A stretch of 64,000 nucleotides of DNA from Parelaphostrongylus tenuis (Eukaryota > Nematoda > Chromadorea > Rhabditida > Metastrongylidae): the NCBI GenBank assembly GCA_019055375.1, contig JAHQIW010000297.1, positions 1-64,000 of the forward strand. Reading direction: 5' to 3'. A program made the translations under genes and the position numbers. Below, in pieces: positions 45,416 to 55,785 of the stretch (its first letter is position 1; each line of letters starts with the position of its first letter). The notes under the pieces were generated by a model that was not told where the DNA came from, made no database searches, and was given only the letters and a program-made list of their open reading frames with translations.

Positions 45416-46405
45416 GAGTAAAATTCTTGAAATTTCATCGACAAGATATCTTTGCTTATATGTTTTTAGCAGTAATATGTTACAACTGTATATCTATAGT
45501 CTTACGGGATGTGCAAAAATGTGATCCTCGAGCGAAAGGTGAATTTGTGTCTCACCTTTTGCGGAGGCACGTGATAACCAGCGCACTATCGAATCTCCTG
45601 TTCTGCTATCACTCCTTCTGCGATACAAGGCAGTTCTGTCAGCAAACAACCGCCAATTCTTTTCTCCTACTAAACGTAGTTAACTCTTTGCGGACGATTA
45701 AGATCATTATGACCGTCAAAATTTGGGCCTTTTTTGCTGAGCAAAATTCTTTTGTCTAGAGTTTAAGTGATCATCAGAAAGCTTAAATCTCGAAGTTTTC
45801 GAAACATTGTTTGGTTATCAAAAACGCCTTTGGAGTACAGTATAGTAACAAAAATAATATTACGTCTCACATTCGATTTGCTTGTTCTCCCACCTACAGT
45901 CTGTGGATCATTTTTTATTAGACTATGCTAAACTTATTCCATAACTCGAATTTCGGCAAATTTGGAATTCAAAGTGGTTCTTGAAAAAAATGTCATGGTG
46001 CGCTGCAAGAGCTAAAATAAAATTGCGTTTCAAATTTGGACTTTTCTTTGCACATAGAAGTTATATATGCACAAAAAGTATGACAGCTTGTAGAGAAAAT
46101 CTTGCCCTATCAGAGTTTTACCATGAACCTGAAGTGTCTCTCGGAACAACGAAAAATGTCTTTGTTGAAGAACGAAAATTGCGCACATTGTTGATATCGA
46201 TCATGCTGCCATTCGCAAATTCATGTGTAATGGGATTACCAGATCTAATTCGCTGACGGTTGGCCGCTGACAGAATCGATACTTTGTATAGCACCAAGGG
46301 TGATTTCGAAACAGGAGCCCTGGTAGAGCAGTGGCTAGTAGTCGTTCCCCGAAATGCTGATACACAGTTTTGGCTCTCGTTCGAGGTCCAAAGTGTCCAT
46401 CAGCA
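45416..46405. mobile_element. nested insertion with inverted SINE2 ends
   Basis: The insertion interrupts RTE copy 3. Its left part (45460-45700) is SINE2 in minus orientation: gggatgtgcaaaaatgtgat, then the reversed tRNA-like region. Its right part (46240-46405) is SINE2 in plus orientation (gctgacggttggccgctgac, agagcagtggctagtag, ctcgttcgaggtcc). The middle (45700-46240) is unrelated sequence; part of 45905-46010 resembles the interior of the mariner element at 42640-42700. Either two SINE2 insertions or one fold-back composite. Confidence 0.5.
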
Positions 46406-47037
46406 TTATTGCATATAGCTCCGAGTTCTCCAGTTACGTCTGTATAAGTCAGGAAGTCAATATGATTAACGACATTGATCCAAGTTGAGCAGCTTAGAGA
46501 GTGTTTGAGAAAGTCAGGTAGCAAAGAAATAAAGAATATCAGACTTCAAGGTTATATTTTCGAATCACCGATTGTTCCTAAGTTGCTTCAGAAACACGTG
46601 AGAGGATAAGATATCACTTGGTAGCTACCAAAGGAGCAGTCGGCGGGTTGAAGCTAGGTGCATCCCGTGTCTTGAAAACAAAAGAGAGGATCCGAAGTAC
46701 TGAGCTAATTCAGCGATGGAAAATCGAAGACGACATTGTATACCTCAGGATATCGCAGATCAAGTGGGGAGGACATATAATACGCTTTGACAAAAACTGA
46801 TGGGAGGCAGCCGTTATCAACTGAATCTCTCGAGATGTCACACGCACTGCAGAAAGGCTATTGACCACATGACCCGATTTCTTCAAGAAAGCCTAGAAGA
46901 AAGATATAATGTTCAGTGAATCCCTATGGCCAGAAAAATCTACTAAGCAACTCTTGCACGAATGAAAAAAAAACGGAAAATTAGTAGGGTCCACTTAAGT
47001 CATTCGACCCTCAGCGGGACGGCAGGTTATACTGGTT
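46406..47037 (+). pseudogene. RTE copy 3: C-terminal region
   Basis: Contains LGASRVLKTKERIRSTEL, QRWKIEDDIVYLRISQIKWG and HIIRFDKN (46660-46800), parallel to the copy 1 C-terminus, then the terminal block ending at 47037. Confidence 0.75.
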
Positions 47038-47506
47038 GCACGTTATCTCCCATATTTTTTGATTATTCAGAGGAATGAATTCTGTGTGAATTGAGTGTTC
47101 CTCATTCAGCAATGCATAAGATTCTCTCTTCAGCGTTATATAGAAAAACGATGGATATTCATAAGCGCTATTAGCAGGTGAAATCAACATCCTACATAAA
47201 AATGGCTGACCTTGCAAGTATAACCGACTTCGCCTAACTTAGACTGGTTTGTGGCTTTAAAAGCTACTATTTCGTACATGAATATAAAAGTGAATAGCAT
47301 CTTAGCAAGATGCATGACAAGCATCGTCAGGCTGTTCGAGCGATTGAAGCCAACTTGTTACACTTATTGAAGTGCGTTATAGAAAAATGATAGGTTTATC
47401 CGTATAGGTATGAATTCTTCGATGATTAACGTGGAGTAGATTACGTGGAAGAACATGTGGCTTTTCTTCCATAATCGACTGTTTTTTCAGACCTTGCTTA
47501 GCCAGT
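47038..47506. other. no gene recognised
   Basis: Nothing supportable. Confidence 0.4.
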
Positions 47507-47565
47507 ATAATCTGATAATGTGTCTTTTGATCCTTTCATGAAGTCTTTTGAAGCACTTGTATAGT

Positions 47566-47604
47566 GCAATGAACGTGCTTCAGCCTCGCAACCTTGTCAG
47601 TTGC
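47566..47604 (-). ncRNA. hammerhead relic, left arm (G8 to A)
   Basis: Minus strand: GCAA (47604-47601), CUGACAA (47600-47594; G8 changed to A), stem II GGUU-GCGA-GGCU with wobble pairs, GAA (47581-47579), GCACGUUC, A (47570), UUGC (47569-47566). Outer GCAC/GUGC pairing is possible. Core dead, helices kept. Confidence 0.5.
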
Positions 47605-47979
47605 GCAGTGCCTTTCGCCTGGGCCAATCCGTTCTGGGGAGAACATTCTTACACAAAGGAACTTCGACGAACATGTTACACTGCTGCATTTTAACTGAAA
47701 ATTCACTTCGAACACAGCAAAGATAACATAACTACATGTCCAGTGACATGATGACCGGACATTACAGTGTTCAGCAGTTTATTGCCCAAATCTGGTATTT
47801 TTGATAAGACCTAAATGTTCGACTTTTCTTTTGAACCGCTCAAAACAATATAATCCGACAATGTATTTTTTGAATCTTCCATGAGGTCTTTCTCACGCGG
47901 CAGTGTACCATGTTCGTCAACAATTCCTTTATGTAAGGGGACCTCCTCAGAAGGGATTGGCTCAGACTAAAGACACTGT

Positions 47980-48018
47980 GCAACTGATAGGGCTGCAAGG
48001 CCGAAACACGTGTATTGC
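47980..48018 (+). ncRNA. hammerhead relic, right arm
   Basis: GCAA (47980-47983) pairs with UUGC (48015-48018). The box reads CUGAUAG (G8A9 changed to AG). Stem II GGCU-GCAA-GGCC is followed by GAA (48003-48005), ACACGUGU and A48014. Stem I and stem II sequences differ from A2, yet both still pair. Confidence 0.55.
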
Positions 48019-48324
48019 CTGTATAAGTTATATAAAAGAACTCTTCTATTGGATACTTACTTGGACGATCTGTCTCCACAAACTGTGCGGGCCCTAGCAC
48101 ATTTCCCATTCGTCTCTTCTTGCTATTGTCGTCTGGTGGTGGTATGACGAACATGGCGGCTACCGCAATTCGTACCGTAATCTGTAAAATATCGGCAGCT
48201 TTGAGTATAGCTGATTATTCATCTTACAAGCACGTCCTCTCAATGCAATTTTTTTCGTCCTCGGGGACGGGTGTAACCACGTGGAGTCCACTCTATACTT
48301 TGTTTTATCCATCTCCGTCTTATC

Positions 48325-49025
48325 TTTCTAATAAATGACCGAGCCATCTGCGCTTCGCTATCGACGTGGATACTTCTGGAACACGAAGACGAGGCAAGTT
48401 CTCCATATCTGAGCTCTGCAAGCCGGCTAGATGTTGTGAGAAAGGACTAACTTTTAGAAGACATTTTTGAACTCTCTGTGAGTTGTTCGCAACACTTTTG
48501 ACGTGCATGAGGTATCGGCCCACGTTTCTGTCGCATAACAGAGCGTTGGGAGGACTGTCAAATCAGAAAGGTGAGCATGGAGTTTGGAATTCGCAGGTTG
48601 GTGACTTCTTTGAGAGGTCTGACTACTGGCCATGCTGCTCTCGTTCTTTCCTCTAGTTCCTCCTTTATGTTGTTTGTCACGTTCATTGAACGTCTAAGGT
48701 ACACGTATGAGGTGGTCTTCGTGATCAGGGAACAATCCAATTTGATTTTCTTTCCTTCGCACCATGTATTCTTCATGAACTCTGTCGTCGTCCTGTTTAA
48801 GCGCAGCCTAATTTTATATTCCCGCTTCGTTGAGTTCCTTGAGCATCGTCTTTACTTCACTGGTACTTTCCGGAAAGATGAAGATGTCGTCCAGAGGAAG
48901 ATTTTACAGGAGTTTGCCATCAATCCGTGTGCCTTTTTCGTCCCAGTCGAGCGACTTCATCGTCCACTGCAGTGAGGCGATAAGCAGCTTTGGCGATGTA
49001 GTCGCCTTGCTGAACCAGACCTCAT
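48325..49025 (-). pseudogene. second RTE-like reverse-transcriptase remnant
   Basis: The minus strand from 49025 gives, in changing frames, QQGDYIAKAA-like motif B, WTMKSLDWDEKGTRIDGKLL, a motif C region LDDIFIFPESTSEVKTMLKELNEAG (48900-48830), then SYVYLRRSMNVTNNIKEELEERTRAAW (48700-48620) and a C-terminal HLAGLQSSDMENLPRLRV..RRWLGHL (48445-48320). The wording differs clearly from copies 1-4, so this is a different RTE-clade lineage. A plus frame over the same region is its shadow. Confidence 0.75.
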
Positions 49026-49244
49026 GAAAGGCTCAAAAATTACATTGACAGAATATGTGGCTTTTCTGCTATGTTCCATTTGATTGCTGTTTGTGTCGAC
49101 TAAGACTGATTGATAGTTTTAGTCAGCATTGAGATACCACTAAAAACAAGCTAAAATCGGCTTCTTTGAGCACCATGACTACTCTGGAAGTAATTTAGTC
49201 GTAAGGCGTAATGTTTTTTTCCACATGCACAAAAGTCAACAATA

Positions 49245-49615
49245 TTGTCTAATCCATATGATCGACTGTTTTTAAAACCTCGTGATAAACATTCAAAATA
49301 ACTTCAAAAAAGAATGTTCTAAGCCTAAACGAGGTTGGTACGCCAGGGCTATACACCGGTGTTTCGGAGGTTTCGGCCTCCTCGTCAGTGACCCCCGCCC
49401 CACATTAAGCCCTGCATTGTAGCAAGGAGGGAGACGTATGTGGTGACGACATAGTGTACAATGACACTGGTCCATCACCAATGTTCAGTCGATGGGTTTC
49501 GGCTGGTAGACCAAAATGAATCCATTGGTCGACTGTTTTCAAAACCTATGGCAACCGGTGTATGGCCCTGACGTACCAATCTCGTTTAGGCTTAAAACAT
49601 TCTTTTTTGGAGTTA
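49245..49615 (-). mobile_element. family B ribozyme element with fold-back end
   Basis: Minus orientation. A unit (49550-49296) contains the ccttgctacaatgcagggct block in reverse and a hammerhead. Downstream the sequence runs on into the start of a further unit (gatcgactgtttttaaaacc at 49260-49279 reads as the unit's opening in reverse), so it is head to tail. At the other side 49553-49612 is an inverted copy of 49296-49350, starting inside ribozyme stem III (ccggtgtatggccc). Confidence 0.6.
49346..49396 (-). ncRNA. family B hammerhead with intact core
   Basis: Minus strand: GGGUCA upstream strand (49394-49389), CUGACGA (49388-49382), stem II GGAGG-CCGAAA-CCUCC (49381-49366), GAA (49365-49363), ACACCGGUGU (49362-49353), A (49352), UAGCCC (49351-49346). 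All conserved core positions are present. Stem I has one C/A mismatch and one G-U pair. Predicted cleavage lies between 49352 and 49351. Confidence 0.75.
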
Positions 49616-49746
49616 TTTGTCTTTTAAATATTGTCTAAATCATCAAGGTTTTGTGTCAAAAAATTACTCTTCATTGGACGAAATACTAGCCGAAGGTGAG
49701 ATAATATCGGGATTTGAAGGGCTTTAAAGATCAGTCAGAATTCATT

Positions 49747-50035
49747 TTATTTGACCGCCTCTTACGGTGTTATGATGTTACAATATACCCGATAATGTAG
49801 AGTGGAGTGCAAAAACATTCGCGTCAGTATAAGTGGGTTCAATGTCGATAGTGTCTGCCCACGCCAGACCGTTGACGGTTGGCTGTTGTGTAATCACACG
49901 TTGTAGCGTAAAAAGTGTGGTGTCAAAACGGGAGTCGGTAGTGTAACGGTTCAGCACACGCCCCGAACAGAGTGAATCTGGGTTCGAATCTCAGCTGGAG
50001 CAAATGTTTTTTGCACGCCACTCTACATTATTAAA
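49747..50035 (+). repeat. SINE2, longest copy
   Basis: Starts with the tail-like inverted block (ttatttgaccgcctcttacg, aatgtagagtggagtgc), then the leader with ccgttgacggttggctg. The tRNA-like head follows: GGGAGTCGGTAGTGTAACGG (49930-), B box GGGTTCGAATCTC (49990-). It ends at acgccactctacatta, which is complementary to the start. The copy therefore has inverted ends of about 20 bp. Confidence 0.7.
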
Positions 50036-50517
50036 TTCAATTGAAACGTTCATATAAATGAACGGATTAATAAACATCTAGCAATCGCCTGTGCTTCGCT
50101 TACGTCGTTGAAAGCCAGAACGGCACGATATTTTTTCGACCAGTCTCACTAGTGTAAATATAACAACTATGTCACAATCTTTTGATTTCCCAAAGTGTTA
50201 TTCATAACAGAAGGATAGATTAATAAAGAAAAGCAAAGATGGTCAAATTGACGACATTTGGTCTGTTGAATGAGAAATGGCAAATGAAGAAGAAGCAAGA
50301 CGAATGGCGGAAACGTAAGCAAGAATTCTACGACAGACACGCTTCGATCTATTAAAGAAAGGAATGGTCTGTGAAAATTTCTGAATAAATCCAATCACAA
50401 ATTCGGATCGTCTCATGTGAGAATACTTTTGGTAATAGTTCAAGAAATTTAAAACCAAATATAAAGCGAGATGGGAGTGATTATTATTCTTGATGGCATC
50501 ACCATTAACTGTTATCA
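50036..50517. other. no gene recognised
   Basis: Short minus frames at 50167-50581 are low in information. A weak family C-like string near 50285-50330 was not accepted. Confidence 0.4.
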
Positions 50518-50521
50518 TCGC

Positions 50522-50552
<31 letters not shown>

Positions 50553-50608
50553 GTTATTATTATTGTTATTATTATTATCATTATTATTATTATTATAATT
50601 GTTATTAC
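50518..50608. repeat. (ATT)n microsatellite
   Basis: About 90 bases of ATT/TTA repeat with occasional GTT and CAT variants. Confidence 0.95.
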
Positions 50609-51269
50609 CTTTTCCGTTACAAGTAAAGTTATATTATTGTGGTAGGGCTTTGAAAATGTGTTACATATTTGATAGATCTTTAATTACATCTGTGACATTT
50701 TATAATTATTACTGGCATGTCGCAAAGCTTCGTAACAACAACTCAGATAAATTATCAAATAATAAATGACGTAACAAAAAAATATTAGTGAGCACGGTTT
50801 TATGGAATTGAAATCGAAAATAGATGAATTGTTTGGCTTCTAGTAACGATAGGAGAAAAATATTTTCATAATGCTTCTTCCGTCTTACGATGTAAATAGA
50901 AATCAAGTACAAGGAAATGCTTCAAATGCTTTGGTGAACCAAACTGTCGTTCTTATCCCCCGTGGCATATCTGACACCAATTTGACCATCTTCATGAGAT
51001 TATTTGTTTGGATAATTATGTAAAGGCAACGATTCATAGGCGCATTACAAAATACCACTTACGATGGCACTAGGCACATATTGAAATGAAATTACTTCAG
51101 AGCGATATTGATATGGAATGATTATAGGATGACGCATGTGAATTCGCATAACATACTCTCTCAATGTGGATGGCTGCAGTGTCGTCGTGATGAGATTATG
51201 GAGAAATTGTTACTTATAAGTTACTATCATGCAACGAAAGGAAATGAATTGAGATAGACATGAAAGGAC
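50609..51269. other. no gene recognised
   Basis: AT-rich, nothing supportable. Confidence 0.4.
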
Positions 51270-51560
51270 AAAAGGATAGAGTTTTTGGCATTAGTGAGTC
51301 CCTGAGTGATCATCATGCATACTTTTCCAATTTTTAGCTTCATTTTAGATGATTGGATGCATATCTGGCCTTCAAAATGACTCGCTGTGACCTACCAATG
51401 TGGAGTCAGTGTTGCTATTCTCCTAGGCAAGTGTGGTACCGGTTTCGCTACCGCAGAGCAATGGAGGGGTTGGTAAGCTTGAGGGGATTGAACCGTCGTC
51501 CATCTACAGATCGATCATATTGTGTTGCAGAGCACCTCTGAACCACTACGCACACGCTCT
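51270..51560 (-). repeat. SINE1 copy
   Basis: Matches SINE1 from the 3' end (aaaggatagagtttttgg) through tgacctaccaatgtggagtc and agcaatggaggggttggtaa to the head gaaccactacgcacacgctc. The B box is damaged. Confidence 0.65.
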
Positions 51561-52263
51561 TTGCTAATAGACATAAGTGTAAGAAATGTTGGTGAAGAGT
51601 ACTGACTACTGACCATTTTCTTTAGATTTATTCTTCATCACGAAAATGAATGCTACTTATGTTTGAATAGACGATCGCAAGAATCTGTACTGCGTAAGAT
51701 GTTTTCGTCCATCGTCCATATATACCCGTTTAGCGGCTTTCCAAGGAATTAGACCACTGTGGTGCGGCATTAAGGAGCTTCACCGATGATGTATACAACA
51801 ATATGTTGTGCATAAACTTAAATGGTGATAAGAAATAGTGTGACGGCAAGATCTTTCATGGTAGCGGCTATAGAGAGCAAATTGACTTCTGGAAATTCTT
51901 TAACTGCATGGGCCACAGCCAAAGCACTGAGGAGGATAGAGAGATCTGCCAAATCTACATCTCGTCTACATCTACAATTTAGCAAATCACAGAAAAGAAA
52001 ACTTGTTCATTGTCGTTGGTGCGTTCTGCTCATTGCAACTTCCTTTTAATCAACCAATATTTCAGTTCATACAGATGTAGAGAATGTTAAGGCAAAGCGC
52101 TCTACTAACGGACCACAGTTGTGTAAAGAGTCTGTTTTCGATGAGCAAAGATACAGATCGTTTTGATGGAAAGTTTCTTGCGATAACAGTTTCTTCAAGT
52201 ACGACTGCAGAATCAAAGGTAGTATATAATTTTAGCAGCTTTTCCGAAAAATTGCTAAAATAA
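51561..52263. other. no gene recognised
   Basis: 51822-52049 (+) is a 75-codon frame with no motif. Confidence 0.35.
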
Positions 52264-52324
52264 TATTAGGTCTTCTCCTAAGTTTTGGCGCTCAAGCAAA
52301 AAACACGAATTTCATTAACCAGAA

Positions 52325-52412
52325 GTATTCAAAATTGCTCAACAACACAATTCAAAGTGGGTGCCATCAGTCTGAATACATTTCTGCCATCTCTCAGGCA
52401 GTAAATCAATAC
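52325..52412 (-). pseudogene. inverted mariner C-terminus
   Basis: Minus strand: GSIDLLPERWQKCIQTDGTHFE, the standard last helix of mariner transposases, directly inside the left terminal repeat and in opposite orientation to the main remnant. Confidence 0.7.
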
Positions 52413-52639
52413 TGCCTTGTGCAGAATTTTACGAGCTTTCTTCTGGTGCCAGATTTGTCTATACTTGCTGCGCCATAGCCGCCCAACGAAGCCTTTATCG
52501 CAATTTGCTGCTTCACGAATACGTGACGCGATGCATAGACCGTCTTCGAGAACATCAACTGTGCGAAGGCTCGAGGATTTGAAACATTCAGACAACCACT
52601 TACTGCAAATGGACCGCTGCAATCAAGCTGTGTCACGTC

Positions 52640-53000
52640 GACGTCGTCGCAATCTCATCCAGTTTCAATATAACGCAAGGTTGCATATCGCCAATTTGGC
52701 ATAGAGGAAGTGATCGAATTGGGCTGAGAGTTGCTGGATCATCCGCTGTAAAGTTCCGACTAATCGTCGTTGTACTATCATCTCTTTCGGTCACTAGAGC
52801 GCTTTCTGAGCAAGAAGACGTTTCGAAACATCAGTCATTTCCGTCAGGGATTGACATTTTGAATCCAATGATGACGAGTTATATAAGCGCGGTATTAATT
52901 TGTCTCTTGAAAGATGGCAGAAATGTATTCGGGCTATTGGCGCATACTTTGGTGCTTACCAAGTGTTGTCGATAATACTGTCAAGCAATTTAAATTACTT
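52640..53000 (+). pseudogene. mariner transposase C-terminal remnant
   Basis: In order: FQYNARLHIANL (52660-52700; the catalytic Asp of DNARPH is Tyr), a damaged SP-D region (52730-52790), SALEQEDVSKHQSF-like variant frames, NDDELYKRGINLSLERWQKCIRAIGAYF (52875-52955). Several frameshifts. A nonfunctional D,D34D enzyme. The plus strand at 52415-52640 probably encodes older upstream transposase pieces, which I could not align securely. Confidence 0.65.
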
Positions 53001-53056
53001 CCGGTCAAAAAATTTAGTGATTATTGCTTTAGTGACACAACTTATGAGAAGACATA

Positions 53057-53885
53057 GTTTTTGCGAGAGCGACAGCAAACATAATAGCTCTTCTGCGAGC
53101 GTCTATAAAAATATAAGTGGCATGCAAATTCATAATTATAAGAATGAATTCATAGAAAGGAAACAATACTTGTTGCTTTTCATCAAGATTTGTGGCAACG
53201 TCTGTTTTTGATGAGCTTCAGACCGCGAAATCCTCATAAATAAGCCCAATTATTTACGCATGCAGTTATAGCTATTGCAATTTCTGATGTCCTATCTCAC
53301 TAATGGACAACTGAACTCACCTCGATCAAACGAATTTTCTGAAACCAATGCGAGTGTTTTATTCAGCACCATTATCTGCTTACATGGTGAGGAATACCTG
53401 GTGAAAATTTTTTCTGGATATAGAGAGAGTGAAATGATAGAGTAATAGGATAGAGATTAAGGGGGATGCACAAGGTATTAGGCATAGATCGATTTGCAAC
53501 TACTATAGCGACGTCACTAATATTTTGTGACGCACGAAAGGCAGAATATCAAGGTAAAAAGATGGAATTTCGCGAGAATTGGCTAGATATGAGAAGAATT
53601 CCTAGTACAAACGAAAGCTTTGACATTTCATATCATGTTTTCGTCCTCGACACAATGACGAGGCTACTTTATGCTAACTAAGAAGTAGCCTCAGCGGAAT
53701 GATGAACCGAGAGGGTGCTACTGATGAGTCCCAATGGAACGAGATAGGCGCCTATATAGCACTAGACCTATAGGCTCGAGCAAGTCATACCCTTATCAGA
53801 CTAAATCGTTTTGAGCGGGTCTGTAAAAGATTGATCGATGCAAAGGTATCCTTGGGTATCAAAGGGGACTTTCACGACCACTATT
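53057..53885. other. no gene recognised
   Basis: Nothing supportable. Confidence 0.4.
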
Positions 53886-53970
53886 TTACGACATTCGTTA
53901 AGAAGATGAATTCTCAAGCAGACGAGGAGACGAATTGAATGTTAGATGTGCTGATCCGCACAGTGAGAAA
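53886..53970 (+). repeat. SINE-Ser tail fragment
   Basis: tttacgacattcgttaagaa, gacgaattgaatgttag and ctgatccgcacagtg match the family's 3' part. The head is missing. Confidence 0.5.
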
Positions 53971-55749
53971 TATGGTACACGACAAATGATGTATAAGAAA
54001 GAAGTGAAATAGACAAACAATTGATTGCTATTTATAAGACATATTTTCAATAATGTTTGTTGCATATGAACGAGTGCATTTATGAAGAGATGGAATCAAA
54101 ATTTAGTGTTTTGTCTTTTCATAGCAAACTCGCCACTGCGGTCTTCGTTGAGTCTGCCAGTAAGTGACCCTGATTATACCATTCTTAATATAGCGTATGA
54201 AATATGAGAACCCATTAGCTCGGTGGTCAAAAATAGTCAATGGAGGTTATTTGTGAGGAGTAATACGAATAATACGAATACTATCGTGCTCAATCAGCGA
54301 TCTATACGCTTTCCTTATCGACATGATCTGAGCATTCAAGAGGAAAACAGCTGCACTTTGAAAAATCCTTAACCTATTCACACATTGTGTATTCACAGAA
54401 CTATTTACTTCAGCTATTAGATCGTCTTGCAAAATTCTTCATCCTTACAGAATTGCTGCCGTCTTGATGGGACACGTTCCATGCATAATAGTTAGCAATC
54501 GAATGTGCCGAAGGACTAGGAACAATCCAGCTCAATTATCTTCAACTTTCAAAAGTTATAACGCTCAATCAGTATTCAATGTCTCAATGAGAGCAGATGA
54601 CAGCTCTCATCCAGAAGCCAAGCTCAAGCGCAAATCCTGAATCGTACCTTCGTAACTGTTCCGATATAGCTTCGAAATAACGACGCCGGTGAAGAAAATG
54701 AGATCGCTTCACGTAATGGCAAAGGCAGGTTATCTACGTTTTTAATCAACAAAATCACAAAGGTTTACGCTCAAGTCTGAGGGTTACTTGTAAAATCAAA
54801 AAGTTCATGCGTCATATACCGTTGCGTCATTTCTGTTCAAGTAGATGCTCAAAAATTACAAGACAAATTACAATATTTGTTAGAACTTCCATTGTTTATA
54901 AAAGAATTAATTTATCTCGAGCTTTGACTGTTTTGATATTGAGTTTATCGCAGCCTTGCTTGTTCATTGTGACCTTATTTCTGAGATTCAGAAATTATAG
55001 TGCCTTTCCCTTAGCACGACGTCATCATAGAGAGTTATTTCTGCTCTCTTGGAATAGAGCTTATAATTAACTGCTTTCTATCTGCGGTGTCATATGGTAA
55101 TAGTGCATTTCAACCGGAGTTTTGAATTCAATGAGTTCGAACAGAATGTCAGCATGAACAACTCTGCTAAGAGATTAAATACAGCTGAGAAACACTTCTA
55201 AGCACAAGAAGCTGGAAAAGAATTGAGTGTTCCACATAATTTTCGAATATATTTCCATAATAGTGGATGGCTCTTTTCGTTTGCAAGGTAGCAGATGAAT
55301 ATTTGACCTCAATCACTCTACAAGAACTTTTCATAGAAGTGTCAGTAGTCATTCGAATGTTTGAATCTCTGGCTTAAAAAGTAACTTGGTTTTTCACCAA
55401 CTTTGAGTTCCTACCGAGTAGCTTCAATCATACTAAATGTACAAATATGTTTTGTATTCAGAAAGTTCTTATAGAACGTTGTGAGAAAGAGAAGAATACG
55501 ATGTTATACACTTGGAACTTCCCTCATATGTAAGTTAATATGCACGGAAATTGCACGAGCATGTAGAGGAAATCATGGAGTATCAGAGTAACACAGAAAA
55601 CCTAGTTTTTCTTTTTAAGCGGAAAAAAACCGTAATTAAGACTTTGGACAAGACAAGCCCACTGTACTGGCCTCAACCCGCCGCGCTGGTGGGCGGCAAG
55701 GAGTTCGTGATGTCGAGTGGTGTTGGACTGCGGACAATTTGACCTTTCC
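53971..55749. other. no gene recognised
   Basis: 54807-55070 (+) is an 87-codon frame with one hydrophobic stretch (LTVLILSLSQPCLFIVTLF). No family is recognisable. Confidence 0.35.
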
Positions 55750-55785
55750 AGGCTCTGTAGAAGGCGAACCGCCGAAACGTCAGCT
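55750..55785 (+). ncRNA. family C hammerhead-like motif (A6 to U)
   Basis: AGGCU (55750-55754) with AGCU (55782-55785). The box CUGUAGA (55755-55761) carries U in place of A6. Stem II GGC/GCC (55763-55765, 55771-55773), GAA (55774-55776), ACGU (55777-55780) and C55781, so the site is GUC, the most common hammerhead cleavage triplet. Every helix is formed. Confidence 0.5.

Larger units (their letters stand above)
44640..47037 (+). mobile_element. RTE-type retrotransposon, copy 3, split by a nested insertion
   Basis: 5'-truncated: it begins in the region before the RT (APEHLRNSTSVIITLIRLFTN). Fingers and palm pieces follow, then RTE sequence stops after VLNVPNTFN-like codons (about 45415). It resumes with SEFSSYVCISQEVNMINDI (about 46405) and goes on through the C-terminus (46618-46800) to the 3' end with gcgggacggcaggttatact (47015-47037). 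The gap of about 990 bp contains SINE2 sequence at both sides in opposite orientations. Many stops. Confidence 0.75.
47507..48060. mobile_element. diverged family A relative, inverted pair
   Basis: The right arm (47908-48030, +) starts catgttcgtcaacaattcct and includes a ribozyme. The left arm is its inverted copy (47673-47545). A third piece at 47850-47895 (aatccgacaatgtattttttg) is a direct repeat of 47511-47535 (aatctgataatgtgtctttt). The layout is inverted plus direct, as in family A. Bodies outside the ribozyme differ from A1-A3, so this is a separate subfamily. Confidence 0.55.
52264..53056 (+). mobile_element. mariner remnant with inverted duplicated ends
   Basis: Terminal repeats: left TTAGGTCTTCTCCTAAG (52266-) and right, in reverse, TATGTCTTCTCATAAG (53056 downward), bordered by TA. 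Homology between the two ends extends about 150 bp, much further than a normal mariner repeat. Both ends encode the transposase C-terminal ERWQKCI motif pointing outward (minus strand near 52385, plus strand near 52915). The right copy is the natural end; the left end is an inverted duplicate of it. Confidence 0.75.

Noticed and set aside
48571..48975. 134-codon plus-strand open frame
   Set aside because: It is the antisense shadow of the RT remnant on the minus strand.
50285..50330. Possible further hammerhead (gaagaagaagc..ggaaacgtaagc)
   Set aside because: The second half looks like family C, but there is no CUGA box and stem II does not pair.
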